DNA of 64,000 nucleotides, taken from the NCBI GenBank assembly GCA_949316235.1, contig OX438748.1:22127575-22191574 (forward strand), read 5' to 3'. The notes beneath the pieces are model-generated. The model had not been told where the DNA came from, did no database searches, and saw only the letters and a list, made by a program, of their open reading frames with translations. The position numbers and the translations under genes were made by a program. The DNA comes from Oegoconia quadripuncta. Taxonomy: Eukaryota; Arthropoda; Insecta; Lepidoptera; Autostichidae. This document shows, piece after piece, positions 23,601 through 35,600 of the stretch. Every line of letters starts with the position of its first letter. The first letter of the stretch is position 1.

Positions 23601-26600
23601 ACTCTACCAGGAAGTGACACGTCTATAGTAAGGTGGTGCCCTACGTTACTCTCCATTGCTGCTTCAGACCCCTGATTGGTTGCCACAGGTACCAGGATAA
23701 CATACGGACCAAGCGTTACTTCTTCGACTAGTAAGTGACATGTCTGATATTGAAGGTGCCCTACGTGTCTCTACTGCTGGCTCGGCCCTCCTCTCTACTG
23801 CCGCCTCGGCCCTCTGATAACTAATCGCAGGTACCAGGGTAACATGGCCGAGCAAGATTTCTCGGCCAGCCAGCGATGCTTACATGGTAGATCACTGGAG
23901 GAAGTAACACTTGGTCGGCCATGTTCTCCTGGTACCTGCCGTACCTTGTCCGAGACAGCAATGGTACTAGGCTAGCATAGCAGATCGGGAGTTACTACTT
24001 ACGACTGACAAACAAATGCACAAGCCTTCATATTATTTTCCGCGGATTTTAATAGACATTCTACAGGTAATATTATCTGTGTTACAGATAAAGTTCCACC
24101 AAAGAAGACTCTAGTGTCCAGTTCAACCAAGACTGAAGAGCTGGCACACATTGATAAGAAATTAAAGGTAAGGACTTATCCTCATAATATGGTAAAAAGC
24201 TCAAAGCTGATTAGCACTTTTCCTCTTTGTAATCTTAAATTACTGTTGAAACTATTGTTCAGAAGAGTTGGAGTCACGTTACGCATGACTCGTAAGTTAT
24301 TTGTGATTGATTACCATAACGAGTAGGTAGTCTCATTAGCTACTGCTTGTTCAAAGTCAACTTTCCCGTGAGAAAAAAAAGCAAGAAACACGAAAGGTTG
24401 CTCTTTAAAAAGTGGTTTTTAAAATGTACTTTATTTCATTATTAGATTGTGAAATACCTAGGTATGCGAACGTGTTGGTATACATAGCCCTATGTATGAA
24501 TTACCGATTTTTGCGGAGGCGGCTTACATGACCTGCAAGTTTATCATTATTTCTTGTATTGACATCCTGTTTATCACTATTTTTCCTAAATGATGCTATA
24601 TATTTTTTGACATATATTAGATACCTGCTCCATTTTTTCCTTTACTGTAAAAAAACTCACCGGTAGATGAACTGATATTACATTTGATACTGGCAGCAAT
24701 GTCGCCCGAATAGACTCACGATTGCTTACTGGCCAAAAAGAAAGAAGAGGAAATAATTTAGTGCTTAGTGCAACATTTTTGCGTTCTGATATGATTTTAT
24801 TGTGACTAATTTTTTCTCTCACTTCTAATCCACATCTATTTATTTATTTAGTTATCTAGTTTTAATATTTTAGTACGTTTAATAACTCTGACCTGAGTCC
24901 TACTTTAATTATACTTACTGCATGTATTAACGACCTGTTTGGTGTAGTGGTTAGCAACTCTGACGACTATACCAAAAGGTTGCGGGTTCGAATCCCACTA
25001 GGGGTATATGTTTGTATGATGAATACAGACATGTGCACCTGAGTTATGGATGTTTTTCATTTATATATAAATTTATTTACCAAAAAAAAATGTATTTGTG
25101 TAGTTTATCAACCATCTGGTATCGATAATACAAGCCTAATTGCTTAGTGTGGAACTAGATGGCGCTGTGTGTATGTCCGATGATATTTATTTAATAATAA
25201 ATAATTACTTCGGACACTTACACCAATCATCTAGTCCCAAACTAAGCAAAGCTTGTACTATTGCTACAAAATAACGGATAAACACATAAATATTTATACA
25301 AACATTCATGATTCGAAATTGCAACCGTTGGTTTCGTAGACTGGGTCACTATCCACTACACAACCGATCGTTATATAGTTGCCAGTTTTCATTGTTATCA
25401 TCTGACGTTTATTGGATCGGCTTACCCCCGCCATAATTCCACCGCTCGCCTCTGGTATACACATACGATACTGAAGAAACATAGGACAGCAAGTAATACA
25501 TGAACGAGGCGAGTTTATCTCTTTCCAGCGAACCGGAAAGGGATTTTGATTTTGATTGACAAAAGGGAAAGTCGATGTAGCTACGACAAAGTCGAGACAG
25601 AGGATATTATATAATGAGAAGGAGGTAAATGATAAGGAATTTCTGAACGTGGTCACGTCGAGATTTGATTGGTCTATGTGTATTTTTACACTGGTTGTAG
25701 CTTGAGACGACTGCTTCGCTGAACACCCAAAGTGTGCCCCTGGTGGTAGAACGGGTAAATTTTGTATGATCTGTAGTGCTCCTTTGGTGGTTTGGTGGAG
25801 CACATCTTATGTCATTATATTTATGGTTCCACTTTAACCCTACAAAGGATGGAACACATGATGACCATGTTTTTTGCACTCGACTCTGAAGAGTACTCCA
25901 AATAAGTTATAGTATCTCTACAATAAAATCCACTTAGATAGAACTACTAATATGCATAGTCTTTGTTATCATCTTTGCTGGTGGTAGGGCATTTTAAATG
26001 TCCGCCTGGCTAACTACCACCATCTTATCTAAATCTGCCGCCAAACAGCAATGTTAATAGCATTGTTGTGTTCCGGTTGTCAGAGATAAGATAGCCAGTC
26101 CCCCAAATGTGTTGGGGTTTCCGGGTCAGTACGCTTCCACCTTCGACCTCATCTTCACTTAACATCAGGTGTGATTGAGGTCAAGTACCAACCCGTTATG
26201 CATAAAAAAAAAAATCATCAGTCATACGAGTCGAATGTCAGTGATATTAATATAAATCTTAATTATCAATTGCTATATTTCACGTATTTCATTTTAGATG
26301 TCCCTCCATGTGTTCATAACTTAAAAGGAGCACGACAGGTAACTCAAAAATTTCCCTTCTGACTCACTAAAGGGGCACAACGGAGCATTCGAATTTATCC
26401 GTCGTACCCCTGGGGGCACAGTCTGGGTGTTTAACGGAGCAGTCGTCGAGCTTGACCTAATCCAAAGGGTACTATAGGCTAGGGCTGCTGACATAGGGCT
26501 CCGAGAAACAGGAATGTGCAGATTTTGCCTCCTCGCAGAGGAAACACCTGCACATCTGCTGTGTGAATGTGGCCCGCTAATGCGTAAACGCAATATCCAC

Positions 26601-29600
26601 CTGGGCAGCCACTTACTACACCCGGATGAGATAAAAACCATCGGTGCCAGGAAAATTATCCAATTCCTCAAAGAGGCAAACCTGAGCAACGAACTGTAGG
26701 TTAGTGGCGATCACAATAGATCGGCAACGGTCGCAGTGATACAGGTCTCCGTTGACCTGCAACAGCCACACACACATACAATACAATAGGGCTGCCATAA
26801 ATGTTAGAACTCCGGGACTGGGAATACTGTATACTATGGATAATTAAATAACCCGATTGTGCAGTAAAATATCTTTTACTTTTTGGCAAGTTATACATAT
26901 ATTGTCGCTGAGAATGTGTATATAATTCGTCACCTCGAGGAGTTTATGCTTTTAGAGGATGTATGTATTAAATACGGATGTATACAAGAAAGCCGACACA
27001 CTCCAAATGTATCGCCATTGCCTATATAAATAAATATTTCGGACACATACGCCAATAATCTAGTCCCAAACAAAAATCGGGAGTAAATGTTCGTATTCAC
27101 CACACAATTATTTATCCTTCGCGGGATTCGAACTCGCAACCGTTGGCTTCGCTGACCGGGTCACTAGCCATTACACCAATCGGTCGTCTAAATGTTTGAT
27201 CTGTTACTATTTGTTGTAAGTCTGTGCACGTAACAACCAACCTTTAATCCACCACATTCCTGCTTGCGCATGCGTAGATCCCGTAACAAATATGGCGTTA
27301 GGGCGGAATATACGTCAGATTTTGTTTCCGACTGAATGGGGCTCTACCGCCTAACTCAAAGCTACTGTGATAACGATAGCAATGCACTGTCTGTCCTTGC
27401 GTTACGATATTGATAGCCCAGGGAAAATACGGTTTGACCTCGGAAAAACGAATAACCGCGATTTTCTTGAAATTATTGAAATTGTTTAATTGAAATCATT
27501 TAATAAAGTGTTGTAAATGTAGTAACAATTGCTAGAAGTTAAGCATTTGTAAGAAACGCCATTACTAAGTAACTAAATAAGCTAAAGTTGAAAATTTGTT
27601 TCTTAAAAAAAAATGCTCAATTTCTTTAAATTCAAAACATTTAACCGCCTCCGTGGCTCAATGTAAACAACATTGGGTTTATGATTCGGGGGTTCGATCC
27701 CCAGCGGGGTACATGTTTAAGTACTCGGTTTGGTTGGTGGTAGGGCATTTTAAATGTCCGCCTGGCTAGCTACCACCATCTATTTAAATCTGCCGCCAAA
27801 CAGCAATGTTAATAGCATTGTTGTGTTCCGGTTGTCAGAGATAAGATAGCCAGTCCCCCAAATGTATTGGGGTTTCCGGGTCAGTACGCTTCCACCTTCG
27901 ACCTCATCTTCACTTAACATCAGGTGTGATTGAGGTCAAGTATCAACCCGTTGTACATAAAAAAAAAAAAAAAAAAACATTTAGGGAAATTATCGTTACA
28001 AAATATTTTCTGCTAAAACATATGCATGCCTAATTATAACATGCTTGGTTGTTTATCCATCAATGTTAGTATTTATTGTTATTAAGATACTAATTAAAAA
28101 TAGGGTTTTCTAAAAAATCTAGACTAAGCGCTCGTTTTTTTAGGCTTAATTATTCAAAATTACATCTCTAATATACCTATATAAGACAGCAACTATACAG
28201 GGCGTCCCACGGCTATGCCACATGGAGGGAAAGTACCTTGAATTTTGTAGATGGAACATTTTACTGAAAGAAGACATTATTTTAATTTAAAAAACAATTT
28301 AAACTGCATTCATAGATTTTTAAATAAGTACATGGTTGAACCGGGAATCGAACCCTTTATTTATAAAAAAAAAATTACCATGTAACTTTATCATACCGAT
28401 CGAAAGGCTTCATCATAAGGATAATTTTTTGCTAAATAACATAGTGTCAGAAATAAAAGGAAGACCATGAATTTTAACATTTTTAATACAAAATTAATCA
28501 AATTTATCAAATGCTCAAAATGAGTCCCATCCTGTTCAATACAAAGTCGCACTCTTTTGATTATTTCGCTCCCTGTCGATTTTTTGATCATGTTGTGGTG
28601 GATATTTAGAATAATACGTCGAAGTTCAGTTTGTAGCTCGTGGACACTTTGACACTGGTTCTTGTAAAGTAAATTTTTTACATAACCCCATAAAAAAAAT
28701 CTAACGGGGTTAGATCTGGGGATCTCGGCGGCCATTTTTTCGTCCATTTGTCCCGATCCAGGAAAGAAAATGTTCATTGAGATAGTCCTACTTAATAATT
28801 ACGTATCTCTTTATCATTTTATCATGAACTTAAATTATAATAGGGAAATGATGCATACTTCTCGAGTGGGTAATTAGTATTAGTAATGATAATGTCAGTT
28901 GTATGTCCTTACGGCAATGTCAGCTTTTCATTTTTCTGAACAAAATTGAACATCTAATGTTAAAATTCATGGTCTTCCTTTTATTTCTGACAATATGTTA
29001 TTTAGCAAAAAATAATCCTTATGATGAAGCCTTTCGATCGGTATGATAAAGTTACATGGTAATTTTTTTTTATAAATAAATGGTTCGATTCCCGGTTCAA
29101 CCATGTACTTATTTAAAAATCTATGAATGCAGTTTAAATTGTTTTTTAAATTAAAATAATGTCTTCTTTCAGTAAAATGTTCCATCTACAAAATTCAAGG
29201 TACTTTCCCTCCATGTGGCATAGCCGTGGGACGCCCTGTATAAGTCGGTTCTGAATTATGTCTAGCTAAGCTAATTTTTTACCGTGGTTTCCCTGGACTA
29301 TGACGTTATGAACGATAACAATTCCCAAAGCGATTGTATTAGGCTGTCTGACTGCTGATCGGCTATGTGATCGTCTTTACTCGATACGCGGCCGCTTGTT
29401 ACGTCAGACTTTTTCTGAACTTTATCTCGAGTGGCATGCGGAGCAGAATGAAAAATTGGACGACGAATTACTGTTACTTAATGTGGGGACACATGTACTT
29501 GTGTATTAGAATATACAAGTACTGTATAGATACAGTGTGACGTCAGCTGCACGGTGCATAACTCTAGATTATGCGCCGGAGCTCTGACTGTTGTTACCAA

Positions 29601-32600
29601 CGCCGCGCCCTCTACACTCGCCCTGTGTTCCCGAATGTAATAAATAAATGTCTTTGCACAAACACACAGCGCCATCTAGGTCCACAGTAAGCATCTAGGC
29701 TTGTGTTATGGATACCAGATGGTTGATAAACTACACAAAAACATTTTTTTACAATACATGTATAAATGAAAAACATCCGTAACTCGGGAACACATGGCCC
29801 TAGCGGGATTCGAACCCGCGACCATTTGGTATAGTAGCAGAGTATCTAACCACTACACCAAACAGGTCGTCATATATTATACTTTTTATATCAAAGTTTG
29901 GCAGTTCTGTGAGTTGGTTTATTACAGGTCTGCTCTGACAGAGGGGTTAATAAAGTATTTCCTTAAATATAGCTGTTTCGCTGTTCTCTGCTGCGTTTGG
30001 AAGACATCTTATTTTCTAGTTTCTTATATAGTACCAAAATTTTATATTACGAAGGGTATATAAGAGTGGTACAATATGTTAGAGAATCGGGATTTTGTTT
30101 TATGATTAACTGGATACGCGTTTGAGCACAATCTCACCTAATGGAAAGATAAAGCACACGATCCCAATAAATGCCTATTCACTCTGCTCCTGAAGATCCT
30201 AAGGTTGTAGGATTCAGGAAAGACTGACGTCGGAAGATTATGCCTATTCACCCTGCTCTTCTCCCAACTCGAAAAGTTGCAGAGGACAAGAGACTACAAG
30301 TAAGAAATCTACATTGACCTCTCTGTCAGAGTAGACTAGCAAAAAAACAATTCATATAACTGCCAAAAGGCTATAAAAGCCAATAAAATGTATCATAGGG
30401 AATCGAACCCCCGATTAACCCGATGCTTACACTAATGCCCCACGCAGCTGTTCTATTAAATATAAAAAAAATCTATCTGTTTATTCCACAGGTAGAGAAG
30501 GAGAAACTGAAAGACGAACCAAAGCCCCAATTCTCAAATCGCCGCGTAATCCTCCAACGTAATACGCAGCCGAAAGAGAAGTGCGTATTCGCTCGCATCG
30601 ATGCGAAATCGGACCCCACCAAACCTAACCCCGGCATATTCAGCCGGGCGGTCCGCACAATAGGCACGGATAAAAACCGCATTGTCATAAAGAAAGTAGA
30701 GGAGCCACAGATTGAGTACGCCAGCGACTCGGACCTAGACGAAGAGAAGTTGCTCGAAGATGTCGGTAACGTAGCGGAGGTGTCGAACCTGCCGCACGGA
30801 ATGACGGATACAAGATTGAAGACCTTGGCCGGCAGCGATGTACAGGTAATTTGGATTGTCAAGTTTAGGTGCCTGTTTGATGCTTCAAGTTTGTTCAGTA
30901 CACATGTTTTATTACATTGGAAATGGTTTACATACCCTTTTATATAGGGGCAAGTTATAAGTAACATTGGGATATAGAAGCTCGAGATTAGTATGGCGAC
31001 ACTGCCGTGTCTACGTGAAATTTAACGTGAAACGTCTGTCAGCAAGTCGCTCTTATTTTGACAGCTGTTATTCGAAACGAATGTCTTGATGTTAATGAGA
31101 TTTGGTCGTTGACTACTTCACTACAGACAAACTGAATTCCATTTGTTAGTTCTTTTACGTTCATCAGCTGTAACCTGATAAATCACTGGGCGTATCCAAG
31201 AAAAAGAGCGATGACACCCATGCCATCTGCGGCGAGCAACTGGCGCGTAGTCGCTTAAAAAGCACGAATAGTTTCCTCGCCCGTGTTGCCGCTCTAGATG
31301 GAGCCCCTAAATCTCGCGTCCAATTGTGGGAATTGCTCTCACTACCGACATTTGTCCCACCTGTAGAGATGCTTCCATCGAGTCACGATCTGGAGTGGCC
31401 CTTATGGAAGTGTAAGGAAAATGTGTTTCGGACGCGGTCGGTAAGTTTTACATTCAGTGTACTGCGCTCCATGACTCGTTGGCAAACCTTGAGGTTGGAC
31501 CTTTGGGCTCCTGTCAAATTGCAATGCACCAAAAAATCTGGACGTAACGAAAAGGTGATGGTCCTGAGAGAAACTCAGCTTTTGTATTAGTTGTCTCATA
31601 TTTTTAAGGACGGGCCAAGTTTCTAAATCCTTGAACCTTGAGAACCTGCAACTTTTATCCAGAGGATATAGTTCTTACAATTACAGACGGATTCTCTGTA
31701 AAGGTATGGAAGGTATATTGAACGACCAACTGTTACCATAACTAGAGGGCTGTGATCTGTCCCGTGAAATCGGTCCACTGGTGACCGTTTTATATAATAT
31801 ATATAACGCGACTTTATGCCGAACATCGCAGGCGACAATTACGTTTCGTTGAACATGTCGCTTGTTGAGAGTGTGCGAACAACAGGTCTTTCGACAGTCG
31901 CCCGACAGCATTTGAGGAGTAAAAATGCGTGTCACTCTGTATTCCGCGCCTTTCGCTAAATACCCGTAGTACACTACCTCCTCGGGCGACATATCGACCA
32001 CGACTTGGACGATCGAAATGTTCGTAGGCATTATCCCCGGAACATCGTACATAAAATAATATGTGTCCCGAATGCTTGTCCCTAGAGACTATATGCTACT
32101 CATGTGATAAAGCCAGTAGGCATGGCGAAGTTATCGTGTCCTTCGACATCTCCAAGGCATTTGTCAGGGTCCTTCCTTCATATGGCATTCCTGCTGGATA
32201 TCCGACGGGGTAGTTAATAGTATTTCTGATTTATTGACCATTAATAGGGTACCGCAGGAGCCAACTGTCTACTATCAAACTACTATCAATGCTGAAACCC
32301 ACACGATAGCCCGTTTTCAGAGAATGGTAACTCACTGTTAAGCTGATGGATGATCCATTAAAATATCCCAAATGACTGATATCACCCCATTACTGCTTTC
32401 CATCGAACTTCCAACACTCTGTATATAAAATAAAACTATCAACGATAAATATCCATGTGCAAAAAATTACGAACTCCAATACGGGGAGTACCAGTTGCTC
32501 ATTCTGCAAAAAATTTCTTATGGAATAACGTCGTTCGTTAGAACGCAATCAATTCCACGCGTGACTTTATTTTCTATTCGAAAACTGTTTTGCCAATTTC

Positions 32601-35600
32601 ATCAAAAATGAAAGATTATCCGTTACACACAGAATATTATCTATATTGTTGGTGGTAGGGCATTTTAAATGTCCGCCTGGCTAGCTACCACCATCTTTTC
32701 TAAATCTGCCGCCAAGCAGCAATGTTAATAGCATTGTTGTGTTCCGGTTGTCAGAGATAAGATAGCCAGTCCCCCAAATGTGTTGGGGTTTCCGGGTCAG
32801 TACGCTTCCACCCTCGACCTCATCTTCACTTAACATCAGTTGTGATTGAGGTCAAGTACGAACCCGTCGTGCATAAAAAAAAAAACAAAAACTTTACCAA
32901 ATTTGATTAGTTTTAAAAATGAAACGAAAGGTAACTCAATATACGAATGCACATTCAAATGTGCTCATCATCTCAAAAATTGCGCTCCACGACACTTTTT
33001 CTTGACGATTGTTGCCTTCCATACGAAGCGTGATTGGTCAAGATTACCGGATGGGAAAATTATTTTGTCTGCTGAACTATTGGTTGGTGGTGGTAGGGCA
33101 TTTTAAATGTCCGACTGGCTAGCTACCACCATCTTATCTAAATCTACCGCCAAACAGCAATGTTAATAGCATTGTTGTGTTCCGGTTGTCAGAGATAAGA
33201 TAGCCAGTCCCCTAAATGTGTTGGGGTGTCCGGGTCAGTACGCTTCCACCTTCGACCTCATCTTCACTTTACATCAGGTGTGATTGAGGTCACGTACCAA
33301 ACCGTTGTGTTTAAAAAAAAAACGTTATTTCTTAACCCCTGCCGCGAAAATTGGGTTGTTATAAGTTTGAAGCTTATGTCTGTGGCTGCTGAAACTATTT
33401 GAAAAAGGATTTTTATTTTCTAAAGCTGCGCTAGCTAGCTGGAAAAGGTTATGTCGGGCTTGATATTTGTATATAAAAATTGTTGTAACATTTCTTGATT
33501 AAAAATGATTGATTGAAAAGAGACAAACCCTCTGAGTTTCTCGCTAGCACTTCTCAGTAGTGGTCGCGTTCCGAGCTAGTGGTAGTTTAAAATGCAAATG
33601 ACGTTCATAAGTGCATATTGTATTGCCTACATGAATAAATGATTTTCATTTCATTCGCTTTAGCGAAATATACAACTATCCCACTCTCACTTCTACGTCG
33701 CGCGACACAAACGATGTCATGCTACGTCGGCTGTTGTATGTGAGATGGTTTTTCACTACGTTCGTTGATATTTAGCTTTTAGTCGATCGGTATATTTGAA
33801 TGATAAGATAGTCTGTCGGAGGTTTTATAAATTTTCAGTTTTTATTTCTATTTAACTTCTGCTAAAATGGACTCTACGTACAAAAACATAGCTCTTAAAT
33901 TGAAGTGAGAGAGACAGTAAAATAACAATAAACACCTTGCCCTGGATCGTTTTTGATATGGATTTATGAATTTGAAGCATCAAACGGCAATTTACGTCTT
34001 TATTTACTATTTTCCGTTGTGATATACTCTGTGATATATTTATTTATGTATTATAAATTTATCATTGTTTTTATGGCATAGTTACACTGATCTACTACAA
34101 AATGGATTTCGGGACCGCGGTTCAAAGCATCCCAGCTAAAAGAGCAAGACATACAAAAAAGAGATTTCAAAACAAAAGTGAGAAAAAATGTAGTATATAT
34201 CATTCTGTATCATTGTTGTTGTTTTTTTTCTTCATTTATTTAGTTTAATTGACAATGTTACATTATGTATTATACACTACAATTATGACGATAGCATTAC
34301 TAATTTTAATTAATTTAATTAGCATTAATAATAATTTATTCATAGAGTAATACTAATTAATTCATTGCTGGCAGCAACTACTCTACTTAAAATACTGAAA
34401 ATCAACAAATCCTTTTCATCACAGTTTGACCTGATTAATTATCAATTAATTACTTGTTGAATTAAGGTTGTGGTGAATAAATGCCTCTTATTTATTTATT
34501 TAAATGTAACATCAACTACATTAACCACAGATCACTATCACTTGTTTTTTGCTACAAATTTTGAACAATGTTGTACGTCAATTTATGTTATCTCATAATA
34601 TAAAATTATTTGTCCAATTTATCTCGTTTATTTTGCTTAGAAACGTGATAATTCATATATTTACATTGAATATATTTCTTGTTTCATTTGCAAAGTACAA
34701 ACTGTAAATGTAATAAGTATCATTGAACAATATAACTGTCCTTGTTCTATACACACATACATATTAGATTGCGCGGAGTAAGAAAGAAAGAGACATTGTC
34801 AAACAGTCAACTGACGCTTTTTGTAAAATTATGTGAATTCAAAGTTTAAAGTAGGACTTCTTTCAGTATTTCAATCTCAATTAAAATCTTCCGCGTAGAA
34901 TTAATTTACATGTGTAATTACGTATAACGGATATTACGGATAAAAAGTATCCTAATCTACCTGTGTGCCAAACTTCATCCAAATCTGTTTCGCCTTATTG
35001 AGCAACACACGTGTATCAAACCCACCGTCCATTTTGTAGTAGATCTGAGTTGTCATTATTATAGATTATATTTTTCACGTAAAATGTTTATTTACACATC
35101 GTATGTAAGATGAATTATTTGTATATGTTAATTAGAATATAAGTGAAATATTAAGTGAAGCTATACTTGTTCTGCTACTTTAAAATATATGTATTGTGCA
35201 TGTACACGCTCTAATTGGTGTATCGCAATCATCTTCATATCTCCCTAGCCGTATAAGTTTGACAAGGTCTCATTTTGCACAGTGAAATAACTTGGTTGCC
35301 ATGGCAACATATATGTTATAGTGTCATACGCATTACGGGAATGTATTTTGTTTTTTTATTATAATACTCTGTATAAGTCGCAGATTCACCTATTATGATT
35401 CGACATAACAAAGAAAAAATGATATATAACTAGCTTTCCGCACGCGGCTTCGCCTGCGTGGAATAACTTTATTGCGGAAACTTGTTTATCCCGCGGGAAC
35501 TACTCACTTTATCGGGATAAAAAATATCCTATGTTTTAAATCCGGGGTCTCTTCTACCTATATACCAAATTTCATCCAAATCCGTTCATCTAAGTATAAC

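Larger units (their letters stand above)
27415..29298 (-). mobile_element. MITE family E, copy 2, with nested SINE and Tc1/mariner-like insertions
   Basis: It is the reverse of 16356-16849: ends cagggaaaatacggt and accgtggtttccctgg, TA at both flanks, and shared inner words such as cgaataaccgcgattt and ttctgaattatgtctagcta. Removing the SINE (27643-27977) and the element at 28198-29238 leaves about 506 bases, like copy 1. Confidence 0.75.
24168..30491 (+). other. RBM33-like intron with nested mobile elements
   Basis: The 6.3 kb intron joins exons of phase 0. It contains SINEs of all three families, LINE scraps and the nested MITE E copy, listed separately. Bases 29300-29640 and 29880-30480 show nothing beyond AT-rich sequence. 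No extra exon is required by the phases. Confidence 0.6.

Noticed and set aside
27300..27420. Possible promoter or exon in a GC-richer patch
   Set aside because: No open frame, no core promoter motif and no splice sites could be supported.
31324..32052. Frames of 88 codons (plus) and 123 codons (minus)
   Set aside because: Neither has recognisable domains. They overlap decayed LINE sequence and have no splice support.
34102..34190. Possible short exon starting ATG with basic residues
   Set aside because: There is no good acceptor or donor around it and the RBM33-like phases join perfectly without it.
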